Assembly (NCBI RefSeq): GCF_000516985.1
Contig: NW_006917103.1
Location: forward strand, 310,001 to 374,000
Direction of reading: 5' to 3'
Length of the DNA stretch: 64,000 bases
DNA from: Pestalotiopsis fici W106-1
Lineage: Eukaryota > Ascomycota > Sordariomycetes > Amphisphaeriales > Sporocadaceae
Part shown: positions 30,844 through 42,391 of the stretch, piece after piece
Numbering within the stretch: position 1 is the first letter of the stretch
How the letters are laid out: each line of letters starts with the position of its first letter
Notes under the pieces: generated by a model
Told to the model about the DNA's origin: nothing
The model's database searches: none
The model's input: only the letters and a program-made list of their open reading frames with translations
Made by a program: the position numbers and the translations under genes

Positions 30844-33199
30844 AGAAGGAGGATCTGGACTGAACTGGCCGTGGGTCACCTTTGACGCATATCAGAAAAG
30901 ATAACCATCGGGTGCCTACGCTACAGCGGGCCAGGGGTTAGACAGCGGCACAGATGTGCCGATAAAAGCATATCTTGGATGGGAATTCATGACTGATGGT
31001 AGACTTGGGAGAAACATTCCTTTCATCGTCGGCACTGAGGACCGGGAATGAGGCGTTAAGAGTCGATGAGTTGGCCAAGTACCTATGTAATATGACACAC
31101 TTTAGGTTACACAGCAGAAAGGGCTTATTCTTGTTCGTTCACACACGTATTTTCTTCTCATAGATGTAGACAATTAATCCTACACTTTATTTTGGATACT
31201 GGTCGTATTAGCCAAGTCTACCTGTACTCGGGCTAGCGAGTGCGGGGGAGGACCCAATGAGCGGACGATATCCCCGGAGAGGCGCGGGAAATACACCCCT
31301 GGAAAGCCGTACCCTCCCTTGAGGCCCCTGGAAAACGCCCCGTTATTGCCCCAGGCTCCCCAGCCTCTTAGCGCGGACCAATACTGGGTGGCGTCCGGCA
31401 CATCCCCTTGGTACGTAACGTGCCAACTGACCGCTCCAATTCGTGAGGCAGTTGGTTCGACTCGAATAGCTTGAGAGCGTGGGCGGTACTGAATCATTGC
31501 AGCAGGTTCTAGTGGTTCACGCGGGAGAACATGCGGGCAATCATTAACATATCAATTGATGATCAATCTATTTCGCTACAAAGAACCGCATGTGCCGGCA
31601 AAGTGAAAACCAGGTAGACGGGAGTAGGGTCGCGTTGTTTAATTTACAGTTGTAACGCGAACCTGGGAATTGACTTCAAGGTTATTTCTATCTTAAAATA
31701 TGGATCGGCAATCGGCGGCGTCATTGCCAAGGCCTGGTTCGTATTGTCACTAGGCTCCAGCGGCTCCAGTGTGCTGCTTATTGACTATGGTTAGGAAATA
31801 TACTAGGAAGCGGCACATCCATTGCACTTGTAGGTTACGACTTATACATACTACAGATGAAGGACGACGTTCACCGGCGCGCCTCGCTAAGTCAGATCCT
31901 CCGGCGACGGCGTTTCTTCAAGAATGCATCGTCGTCCGTTGGGTCCGAGAGGGTGGGGGATAGAGTCCAAGAGCGAGGCTCTCGTCGGCCCCAATCATCA
32001 GACTGGTTTGGTGGTCAGGGTCTCATGATGCTGTGTCGTCATGAACTCGACTCAACCCCTGTCATTTTCCTTCTCATCCCATCCCATCCCTTCCCCAACC
32101 CCGCAGAACCTCCAATCCAGTATTACATGCATGTAGTGTGCGTGCAACCCATTATTCCCCTCATACCACGGCACGCTGTCACGCTGGCACGTTGGCCAAC
32201 TATTACCACCACATGGCTGATGGTAAATGGCAAAAGTTCGGAGTCGCTTGCTGTCCTCGCCAAGATGTCCTGCATGTCCTGGAGGAGGGGGGGACAAGTA
32301 CCCGGTGTCTCGGCCAGCCAGTCGGAAGAGTCTTACACGAATGTCTCATCGGCCCTTTAGCGAATCTCTTGCATGAGAAGATTCTTGGGGATCGCGAAAC
32401 CTGCTGGCGACCCCAGCAAAGGGAAAGAGAGAGAAAGAACAACTTCTTACCACACATCTTCCCGGGTCTGGGCCATTGGCTTATTAAACTCCATGTTCTT
32501 GCGCTGGTGGTTTGGAAAAGCAAGATCAAAGTATATATAGAGAAGACATACGCTTTTGGAAGAATAGAGCTTGCACAAGTCTTCACCCTGGAACAAATTT
32601 GGAAACGTCTACGAAGTGAGGAAACAGTTATGCACCTGCACCAGGTGATGCAGTTAACCCCTACAGTAGCGGCCAACGCAAAGTGCAAAGGCGGTAAACT
32701 TAATCGTTGACAAAAGTCATCGTCGTCTTTTTGGTCGTCTTGGTCCGCTACGTTACCCACTGTCAGTCCACCAAGCCTGGGGGGAGAATCAAGTCAAGTT
32801 GGGGCAGTTGGGGTTCGTGGAGCTGGCAGAGCGGAGAACCCTGCAAGTGCAGGAACGGGCGCAACAGTGATGGGCTTTAGCAGCACTTGATCGCCCTAGA
32901 TTTTTTTTCCTCCTTGGCAAGAGAGACCCCAAGCACCAAGCAGCCAAGCAGGTACTTTGGACCCGCGCTGCTGAGCAAGTAAACATTTCTGAGTCTTGCA
33001 GCAACATTTATTTAACGGGTCACACCGCTGCCTCTCGTGACAATGATGCGCTCACTTATTAGTTTTTCTCACGGCTTGCTCCTCTTCCTGCCGGTCATAC
33101 TCTGCAAAGAGTATCTTGTCTTTCAGTGATTCTGTTCACGTTCTATAACAGTGTTACTATACGAACCTGAAGAAGAGCTCTCCACCACGAGACAGCAGC
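30844..33199. other. long intergenic region before GH3 beta-glucosidase
   Basis: About 2.4 kb with no convincing gene. A 105-codon frame on the minus strand (31497-31180) starts with ATG and is listed separately as doubtful. Overlapping frames on both strands at 31857-32760 begin with GTG, conflict with each other and are probably chance. The last 500 bases contain the GH3 promoter, with the repeated unit CCAAGCA/CCAAGCAG near 32932-32950 and TATTTAA at 33009. Confidence 0.4.
31180..31497 (-). CDS. doubtful small hypothetical ORF
   Basis: An ATG-started frame of 105 residues with a protein-like composition (AVSWHVTYQGDVPDATQYW, GGYGFPGVYFPRLSGDIV) but no signal peptide, membrane helix or known motif. 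No flanking splice sites were found that extend it. It may be a small gene, a remnant next to the decayed gene at 29750-30824, or chance. Confidence 0.2.
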   Translation of the reverse strand: MIQYRPRSQAIRVEPTASRIGAVSWHVTYQGDVPDATQYWSALRGWGAWGNNGAFSRGLKGGYGFPGVYFPRLSGDIVRSLGPPPHSLARVQVDLANTTSIQNKV

Positions 33200-35932
33200 A
33201 TGCGGTACTCATTGCTTGCTGCCCTCGTGGCAACTCAGAGCTCGGCTCTAAGTGTGCATCCTGTAAGTTGTGCATTGGCGGAAGGTAATTGGATTATTTG
33301 GTCATATTCCTAACAGCCCGTTATAGCTTGACACTCGCGATGACCTCTCTACATCGCCGCCTGTCTATCCCTCTCCGTGGATGAACCCGCAAGCCATTGG
33401 CTGGGAAGAAGCATATGAAAAGGCAAAGGACTTTGTCTCTCAGCTGACCCTGACGGAAAAGGTCAACTTGACCACCGGTGTTGGGTAAGTAGTATATCGT
33501 ACTCCAGCCACTCTTACACATGAAATCTGACCACTTGTAGATGGCAAGGAGAACAATGCGTCGGCCAGGTCGGCTCCATCCCGCGACTCGGCTTCCGCAG
33601 TCTGTGTATGCAAGACTCTCCCCTCGGTGTACGATTCGGTGACTATGCCTCGGCTTTCCCGTCGGGACAAACTGTTGCGGCGTCCTTTGATAGGGATCTC
33701 TTCTACCGACGCGGTCAGGCCATTGGTGCTGAACACAAGGGCAAGGGCGTCACAGTGGTTCTTGGTCCAGTCGCCGGACCCATTGGTCGCACTCCCGAGG
33801 GTGGAAGAAACTGGGAGGGTTTCTCTCCCGACCCATGGCTGACTGGTATCGCCATCTCCGAGACGACCAAGGGTATTCAAGATGCTGGTGTGATTGCTTG
33901 TGCCAAGCACTACATTGCCAATGAACAGGAGCACTTCAGACAAGTCGGTGAGAGCAACGACCGGGATTACAATATCACCGAGGCTCTGTCTTCCAACATT
34001 GACGACAAGACCATGCATGAGCTCTACCTGTGGCCGTTTGCCGATGTGGTACGGGCTGGTGTGGGCTCCATCATGTGCAGCTACAACCAAGTCAACAACT
34101 CGTACGCGTGCCAAAACTCAAAGATGCTCAATGGATTGCTCAAAGGCGAACTCGGCTTCCAGGGCTTTGTTATGAGCGACTGGCAGGCTCAGCACACTGG
34201 CGTTGCAAGCGCCGTAGCGGGACTGGACATGACCATGCCTGGTGACACCTCATTCAACAGCGGACTCAGTTTCTGGGGTACCAATCTGACTCTGGCTGTC
34301 ATCAATGGAACTGTTCCAGAGTACCGCATTGACGATATGGCTATGCGCATCATGGCCGCCTTTTTCAAGGTTGGACTTGAGCTGGAACAACCCCCGATCA
34401 ACTTTGACAGCTGGACCCTGGATACCTATGGCCCGCTCCATTATGCTGCCGGTGAAGGGTACCAGCAGATCAACTGGCACGTCGATGTCCAGGAGGATCA
34501 TGGCGCCCTGATCCGAGAAGTTGCTGCAAAGTCTACAGTCCTGCTCAAGAACAATGGCGCTCTGCCTCTCAATAAGCCCAAATTCCTTGCCGTCATTGGC
34601 GACGATGCAGGCCCTGGTGCTCTGGGACCCAATGGCTGCTCTGACCGCGGTTGTAACTCTGGAACCCTCGCCATGGGCTGGGGCTCTGGTACCGCCAACT
34701 ACCCCTACCTGATCACGCCAATCGATGCACTCAACATCCAGGGAGCAGACGACGGTACTCGTATCGAGGCTGTGCTCAACAACTCGGCTTCCGACACAAT
34801 TCTCAGCCTGGTTTCACAGCAGGATGCCACAGCGCTAGTATTCGTCAATGCCGACTCTGGAGAAGGCTACATTGCCGTTGATGGAAACGAGGGTGACCGC
34901 AAGAACTTGACACTCTGGGGCAACGGCGACGCGATCATCAAGAACGTCTCGTCTGTATGCAACAACACCATTGTCATCATTCACTCTGTTGGTCCTACTC
35001 TGGTTACTGATTGGTATGACTCGCCCAATATCACTGCCATTGTGTGGGCTGGTCTTCCCGGACAGGAGAGTGGTCGCTCGCTTGTCGATGTGCTGTACGG
35101 CAAAGTCAACCCAGCCGGCAGGACCCCATTCACATGGGGTGCTACCCGAGAGGACTATGGTGCTGATGTCTTGTATGAGCCCAACAATGGTAATGGCGCA
35201 CCTCAACAAGAGTTTTCCGAGGGCGTCTTTATCGACTACCGCTCGTTCGATGCCAAGAATGCCACGCCAATCTTTGAGTTTGGTTTTGGACTGTCTTATA
35301 CCACCTTTGAGTACTCTGACCTTGTTGTTGAGAAGAAGTACCCCACAGAGTACACTCCTACGACGGGTGAGACGGCCGAAGCTCCCGAGTTTGGAAACTT
35401 TTCGACCGATCTGAACGATTACCTGTTCCCAGTGGATGAGTTCCCGTATATCTGGCAATACCTCTACCCTTATGTCAACACCTCTTCCTCGGCTGAAGAA
35501 GCCTCGCAAGATCCCGACTACGGCCAGACAGCCGAGGAGTTCCTTCCAGCTGGCGCCATCGATAGCAGTGCCCAGCCACTTTACGCTGCTGGACCAGCCG
35601 CCGATGCCGAGTCTGGTGGAAACAGTCAACTCTGGGATGAGCTGTATACCATTACCGCACAGATTACCAACACTGGTGATATTGAGGGTGATGAGGTTCC
35701 TCAAGTCTACTTGTCTCTCGGAGGCCCCGACGACCCGGCCGTGGTTCTGCGCGGCTTCGACCGCATCACCATCCAGCCTGGCGAGACAATCCAGTTCAAC
35801 GCTTCTCTTGCACGGCGCGATGTCAGCAACTGGGACACGGCTAGCCAGAACTGGGTCATCTCCGAGTACCCCAAGACCGTCTACGTCGGACCCAGCAGCC
35901 GCAAGCTGACGCTTAGTGCCTCGTTGGAATAG
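33200..35932 (+). CDS. secreted GH3 beta-glucosidase
   Basis: Three exons, 33200-33262, 33327-33484 and 33541-35932, give about 870 residues. Exon 1 encodes a signal peptide ([18 protein letters not shown]). The enzyme hydrolyses cellobiose and other beta-glucosides outside the cell, completing cellulose breakdown. The GH3 barrel has [44 protein letters not shown] and the nucleophile loop [13 protein letters not shown] (Asp287). The second GH3 domain follows ([35 protein letters not shown]). Then comes an acidic, Ser/Glu/Ala-rich loop, and the fibronectin III-like domain closes the protein ([25 protein letters not shown]). Order and length match the common secreted Bgl1-type enzymes. Several NxS/T sites suggest glycosylation. 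Confidence 0.93.
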
Positions 35933-36565
35933 AGGGGACGGTAGAGACTTACAGCAAAATATCCCGTCGTGGGCATGATGAAATGATCAATTGGCGAAGC
36001 GTTAAGACTTCTGATGTAAATATTAATTCTTTAAATCTTAATGTCAATCCTTAGTGACTCAGAGTGGTGGTGCCCATCAAGTGCCGTGATATTCAACAGT
36101 CATAGTGATCGCAAATAGCCTGCGGGTACACTTCATAGCCATTTTACGAGAATTCTGCACGTAGCGTTTATAGTCTCCCAACCATATGTTATTACCAGGG
36201 ATTGGAGTGAACTTCGATTGGTTTAGTCCATTAGTATCGCAATCATGTCCTGAAACCCCAACTTTGTCTAGTATTAATACATATTGACTGGTGGCACAGT
36301 GGCCACTGACGCCTCACACTTTTTCCACAATGGTTCAGGCACCTAGTACATGTGCAACCCCAGATATGCACCGCCCCGGAGTAAGAGCGGATCACATGAT
36401 TTTGTTGGGCGCCTGCATACATACCTTGCATCTCAGCCTGATCACCATTATGACACGAATCCCAGCTGCCTTGATTCTTTTTAACTCGAGGCATTCCGCA
36501 GGCTCGCCTAGTCAAGGCATCGAGCATGTCATCACCGCAACGATATCTCAATTCCAGTTGTTGGA
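35933..36565. other. intergenic region before HET-domain gene
   Basis: About 630 bases between two plus-strand genes. It is AT-rich after the GH3 stop. Short open frames at 36243-36602 on both strands show no features. It should contain the GH3 transcript end and the HET gene promoter. Confidence 0.45.
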
Positions 36566-38634
36566 ATGGCTTCAACAGCTCCGTATCAGCACACCCCGCT
36601 AGAGTATGAAGACTCGATTCGAGTTCTCCGACTCTTTCCGAGCTGTGATCCCGAGGACCCCATCAGGGTAGAACTGCTGCCATGCCGACTGGCAAGAATC
36701 GAGCCCGAGTCTTCCGTCGACTCCGACTCCGACTCCGACGCCTTAGGAAAAAAGATCGAAGTGAAATTTGAATCGATGCATTATGCCCATACTCGTTTCA
36801 AACGACAAACCGAGATCGAGTACGAAGCCTTATCCTACACCTGGGGAGATGGTTTGGACACAGTGCCTATCTATCTTGGCGAGCATGCTACAGCGTCTTT
36901 GCAAGTCACTCGCAATTGTTTCAATGCGCTCAAGGCTCTGCGCCAAGACGACGAACCGCGACACCTGTGGATTGATGCCATCTGTATCAATCAGGGCGAT
37001 GATGAAGAGCGGTCAGTTCAAGTCCGAGGTATGGCAAAGATATACGGCAGTGCGTCGCGTACCGTCATTTACCTTGGCGAACACACATCAAGCAGCCGTA
37101 TTCTGTTCCAATGGGCCTTTAAAGAAGTGGCTCTAAGAGCGGAAAGATATGGTGCTGATGATGACGGCATCAAGCATATTTTTTTACAGAAGCCAGAGGA
37201 AGAAGTTTTCAAAGCAGTACGCGAGCTGATTCAGCGACCATGGTTTCATCGGATTTGGGTTCTCCAGGAGGTGTTCATGAGTAGGAAACGGTTTCTTGTT
37301 TGTATGCGAGACATCATTCCCTGCGCAGTTTTAAGAACTTTTTGGTCCTTACGCTACCTCACCTCGCCCAGACCTTCTAGGATTATTCCATACGCCTTGC
37401 TACCAGAGGCATTTTCCGAAACCCGAAGTGACTTCTGGCAGAATCTATGTTATCATTTCGAGTGGTCAGGAGAGTTTTTGGCTAGTGATAGTCGAGACAA
37501 AATTTTCGCCCTGAAGGCTCTCCTTGGACCACAACAAGATGAACTCGACCAGTTCATAGACTACGCGAAGACATTCGAAGAGATTTCCATCAAATTAGCG
37601 ACGACACTTTTCCAAACTCTGGGACTAAACCTGCTAAGCATGGTGCGGCAGGGTCATGACCTAAATATGCCTTCTTGGGTACCAGACTGGTCTCATATCG
37701 GGAGATTTTGTTCCAGCGGACACAGCTCATATGACGAATATATTTCAGGGTGAGTCTCATTGTGCGGAGAAAAGAAATGCTCTGTTTGCACTTGTCAGCA
37801 TGGACCATGGAATGACGCCTAATTCTGTCTGGCAGGCACCTTTGCACCGATTCTAACCGGGTACGATTTGAAGGCTGCCGAATCAGTCAGATCAGCGAAT
37901 TGGGTGATACTTTTCTATTCCGAGATGCCAATGATATGGACCAACAGCTGGTGTCTTTCGCCCGTCTAATGCGATTCGAAAGGACAGAAAAAGGTGCGGG
38001 AAAGGATGATTTTGAGTCTATCAGGAAGTATTTCCCCGAAAAGATTCTAGAGGGTATGTGTTTCATTGCTCTCCAAACTCTTATGATTACTTCATGATTA
38101 TTTGTTGGAATAACACACAACTAGCGTTATTGAGTCTAAGTCAAAAGGGCCTTGCACGATTTCTTCTACACGACCGGGCAACCTATGACAATGGGTATAC
38201 TTTTCGTTTAGATGGCCTTGTAGGTTGTGTTCCAATTCCTGAGTAGCCGCATCTAATCCTCGCATTAGGAATCGAGAGATGAGAATTCGTTGCAAACCAT
38301 GCACCGAGAGGCTATAAAGGACGTGCTCCTTGAACATCGCATATTTTTGTGCACTGGGACCAACCTCGTGGGGTTAGCGCCTAGTAATGCGGCGAAAGGA
38401 GACATTCTTGTCCACATACAAGGCGCCAAGGAGCCATTTCTATTGCGCCCAGTACAAAATGGTCACTGGCGTCTTATTGCTGGCAACTGCTTCACTATGT
38501 ATTATGAACCACATGCACTGGATCGATGGCAAATAGAAACCAAAGATATAAGAGAACACGACTCAGGCATGGAAATGGAGGTATTCGACTGGTTTACGCG
38601 ACAGGGCGAGGGCGAGGAGTTTATCGTGATTTGA
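36566..38634 (+). CDS. HET-domain protein (heterokaryon incompatibility type)
   Basis: Four exons, 36566-37749, 37836-38053, 38125-38219 and 38269-38634, give about 620 residues. The HET domain occupies roughly residues 80-240. Its three conserved blocks are visible: EYEALSYTWGD, HLWIDAICINQ followed by ERSVQVRGMAKIY, and PWFHRIWVLQEV. HET domains trigger programmed cell death when unlike fungal cells fuse, and related ones serve in other self/non-self responses. The C-terminal 250 residues have no named domain; GDILVHIQGAKEPFLLRP and WRLIAGNC near the end are typical of the large HET-only class. There is no NACHT, WD40 or ankyrin repeat. Residues 50-58 are a Ser-Asp run. Whether it acts in incompatibility cannot be told. 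Confidence 0.88.
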
Positions 38635-38881
38635 CATACCGACACTCTGGAGATAGTCATTCTCGCTGATCCTGGGTCTCACTCATTTCCGAGGAATAAT
38701 AAAATGCCTGGAATTGACAAGAGATGATATGACAGCACACCGTCTTCTAAAGGGTGGAGTGCAACCTGATTCTCAATGTACTTTGCAATTATGGCCTATA
38801 TACAAGACCTCGATCTTATGGCGTAGGACATCTCTATGGTTCCGGCCCGAGCTTTCGGTCGTCAAACTGATGATTACCTAA

Positions 38882-40622
38882 TTACATGCCCAGTCTCTCT
38901 TTCCAGCCCTTTGGCTGGTCGCGATGCTGCATAACGCCCCAGGTGTTCCAAGTTCCCGAAGACCGCCCAGTAACTTCGGTGCGCGCCGCGACTGACATGG
39001 GCCGACCGGGCGGAGGCGGCAGCTTCAACTCCTCTGCCGACGGAAATTTGGTGACCGGCGTACTATCCCTGACCCGGACATCCTGACCCTGTACATTCTG
39101 CGACTGCTCTTCCCGCTCATCATCCATCTCACTGCTCAACGGCTTCCGCTTCTCAACCTCGGGATCTTCCCGCGGTGGAATCGCTCCCATTGGCAGCGGC
39201 GGCATGGAATCGCGGCTAAAGTATTCGCCATACTCGCTTCCTCCCCAGCCCGACATGCTCCGCAAGTCAATCGTTCTCAAGCCAGTCGCATTGGACGCGA
39301 GACTGGCGCGGGCCGAGTTTGGATTCATCATGTCATCGTCCTCGTCATGTCGACCAAGCCACCTCGAGATGCGCTTGGTGCGCTTGAACTGGGGTTTTCC
39401 CGGCACCGCAGCCGCCTTGGGAGGTTGCGCCATGATGGGCAACTCGTCCTCTTCGACCTCTGCCTTGCTGCTGCCGCCGCTGCCAAACTTCTCCCTGATG
39501 TAGCCATTGCCGTCTTGCATTTGTCGGTCCATGAAGCTGTTGCGGTCCCCGCCGCCGCTCTCGTTGGAGTAGACGCCCGCCATGAGCTCATTCATGATGC
39601 GGTCGTCGGACTTGTGCGTGAAGCGCCGCGTCAGCATGCGTCGGACACCCGAGCCCGTGGAGGCCCCCGACTCGCTTCCGGCGTCGTCGCGTCTCTGCTG
39701 TCGGTTCCATTTGCGCCAGAAGAAGAAGACCATGGCTGCGATGAGCATGGTGGCCACTGTTCATTGTTAATATATTAGCTCGAAAACGTGAAGAAATAAT
39801 ACGGGGGAATGTAGGAAAGAAATACGTACCACTGCTTCCAATCGCAATTCCGGCCACGGAACCCGCATCCAAGTGAAGTCGCTCGTGGTGCTCCTCGAAA
39901 CCAAGACCACCAGTGGGCGCAGTCACAGCCTCGGCAGTGGCAGAGGTCGACATGGACACTTCACGTTCTGCGTCGACGGACGAGGTTAGCGCATTGGAAG
40001 AATAAAAAGTTGGAGACCTGGTGGCCGTTGCAAAGCCGGTGCCGTCCACTGTGGACACGGCCGGGTTCAGCAGGATCGGCTGCGGAGACGAGTCCGCTGC
40101 CGTCGTCGTCCTTGGAGCGCTACTGGAGATGACTGTGGTCCGCACTAAAGTACCTGTTGTAGAGAGTTCTGGGTGATTGAAGAATGGCGACGCTGTCTTT
40201 GTGGACGCCGATGATCTGCTCGTCGTAGTGGGCGGAGCTGATGGAGAGGTATTCGTTGTAGCTGGTGGAGGCAAAGGAATGCTCGTAGTGGTAGTAGGCG
40301 CCGGTGGTGGTAGAGCCAAGGAGGAACTTTTGCTCGTCGTAGCCGGAGGAGGAGGGACAGTTTGGGTCGTTGGTGGAGAGTCGGCCTTGGCTGTCGTGCT
40401 GTTAAAGGTCGTAGACGTTGGTGAGGGTGTCGATGCCACGCTGTCTGGCGAGCCGGGCGAGTCTGGAGAGTCTGGAGATGACTCGGGACTTGCTACAGGA
40501 TCATCTCGGATGACTATCCTGAGGCTGTCTGCTATAGACTGCCCTCGACGTGTTCCTCGCCTGGTGATTCCATTAGCATTTGAGTATACAACATATAGAC
40601 TTGTAGATGGTACAAACCTCAT
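38882..40622 (-). CDS. mucin-like single-pass membrane protein
   Basis: Exons 40622-39830 and 39756-38882 join to about 555 residues. Residues 40-240 are almost wholly Pro/Ser/Thr (TTTTSIPLPPPATTNTSPS is typical), a heavily O-glycosylated stalk. One membrane helix follows (about 253-278, VAGIAIGSSVATMLIAAMVF), interrupted by the intron, then RKWNRQQRRDD and a long cytoplasmic tail with acidic and basic patches (KRTKRISRWLGRHDEDDDMM) and a Pro-rich end. The architecture is that of fungal wall-stress or signalling mucins (Msb2, Mid2, Wsc style), but I cannot name the family. No signal peptide follows the ATG at 40622. An in-frame 57-nt stretch (40617-40561) has splice signals and may be an intron, so the true N-terminus is uncertain. 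Confidence 0.65.
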
Positions 40623-42391
40623 TGTGTCTAGAGTCGTGACACGTGCCCACCTATGTTCCCCCCTTCCCGATTCTTGATCCCACCTTGCTTCAACGCCGTC
40701 GACCCTTTCAGAATAACAGAATAACAAGCAGACCTGCTGTAATTAGATGAAGAAGAAACAAATTGGGCCTGCCCAGAAAAGATCACCAAGACAACAGAAA
40801 AAACGGCGAAGCAAAGGAAAGACAAAAGATTAAGTTGAAAAGTGTTTCCCCATGTTCAGCGGGGATGGAGAAAGAGGCAAGGAGGTGTCAATGACTTGGC
40901 GCCGAGATGTAAAAAGATCAGCCGGCTATTCGTAAGCTGTGCAGCAGCCAGCCGCCCGCCCCAATTGCCTGCAATCGTCTTGTCTATGCGATCATGGTGG
41001 CCAGAACTGAACAAAGATTTGCAGCACTGTTGCAGTATCATGATGGCATAGCGTCACGCATTTGGTGTTTCGCGGCGACAGGTGTGCGTGTCTTGGCGTC
41101 CAATAACTTCGAACCGCCAAGATGGAATGTCCCCTTACTGCCCATACATACCCTGGAGATAGTGCGACGCTCACAGTATGGTCTCGAAACGGCGCCGACC
41201 AATCAGGCGACGGCATCCCCCGCAGGCGGGTGCCGATCTATAGTCTGGAAAGAGTCCGGGGTGCCATTGGGCGTGGGTCCGGAGACGAGGAAGCAGACAG
41301 ACACCCCAGTGCTGGCGCCACGCGATACGGGATTGTCGCTGCTTTCTGGCTGGGCTGTGGCCTCAAGTCATCCACAAGGACTGCGCAGAACTGGAACGCG
41401 CAAAGCCAAGAAGTCGGTTTCATCTGTGCGGTCGCTCGGCCGCTGCCGGTCCACATCTCGTGTATCCGGCGCGCTACTGACTGACCACGCTGCTGAGACT
41501 GTCTGTGTGGTTGAGTGTTTGCTGCCCATCTTCCCTTCTGGCCAGGCCTCCAACGAGGATGGGAAGTTATTGATTTATTCCCTGGTTATACTTGTCATTG
41601 GCTTCTACAAGCTGCTGTTCTGAATATGATTGCCTCTCGAATCTCTCACCTGGATCCGCCAGAATGCAGAGAAGCGCGCATCACTGCCAAGATGATCGCC
41701 TCGGGTATGCGCTTCAGACAGACGGAATAGAAGTGACAAATCATGGCTTGCCGAAATGCTTGCAGAACTTGCTTTCAGGGATTATTGTTAAGCACACGAG
41801 ATCTTTGAAGCTCGCCATTAAGCTTTTCAACCAAGTGAGTGCATAGATAGATACCCTAGACTTGTCCTAAGCTTTTGGGGCCGTACAGAGGAGGCGTCAT
41901 AGGCCCACACTTGACATTGACGGAATTGGGCAGTTAAGAAACTATCACGATAATCATTGGTTTTCTTCCGCATATCAATGCACAATGCTTATGATTGACT
42001 TCCGAATCCAATTGCAACCGGCACAAAGTAGACAGAGTAGCAAACCATTGCTTGCAATGTTTAGACATGCACATTCGTCCAAGGTGATTTTGTATGTATA
42101 ATTGTAGTCGAATTTTTGTATCCCCCGTCTTGTGAGGACATATAGCTCTACATGCAGATCGCTGCCCGGTAAATGCTTGGAAAACGTGCAACTGTGCACC
42201 GCACAAAAAATGAAAGAGAACCGCTGCCGCTGGCCATGCTAGTCAAATCAATAGCGCGCTCTCCCGCCAGGGAGGCAAACTCGCCCAGGGATGGCAATGC
42301 CCTGGAATCTGAAAGGTGTTGTGGCCTTGGTGGGCATTCCATCTTTGACACTCGGATAGCGCCTTGTTGATCACTTTGTTCGTTGCATTCC
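40623..42391. other. intergenic region
   Basis: About 1.8 kb between two minus-strand genes, holding the promoter of the mucin-like gene and the 3' end of the coil protein gene. A 209-codon frame at 40994-41623 starts with ATG but overlaps a 120-codon frame (41122-41484) on the same strand and has an incoherent composition. I do not call it a gene. Confidence 0.4.

Noticed and set aside
31440..31480. GGTTCGACTC resembling a tRNA T-loop
   Set aside because: Flanking bases do not pair into a T-stem and no cloverleaf can be formed.
31857..32760. Overlapping 167-190 codon frames on both strands
   Set aside because: They contradict each other, two begin with GTG, and none has family features; they lie in the likely upstream region of the GH3 gene.
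32777..33184. CreA-type SYGGRG sites before the GH3 beta-glucosidase (32777, 32831, 33179)
   Set aside because: Three sites in about 430 bases is close to the number expected by chance, so carbon repression cannot be argued from them.
40994..41623. 209-codon ATG-started frame on the plus strand
   Set aside because: It overlaps another long frame on the same strand, has an incoherent composition and shows no domain, signal peptide or helix pattern of a real protein.
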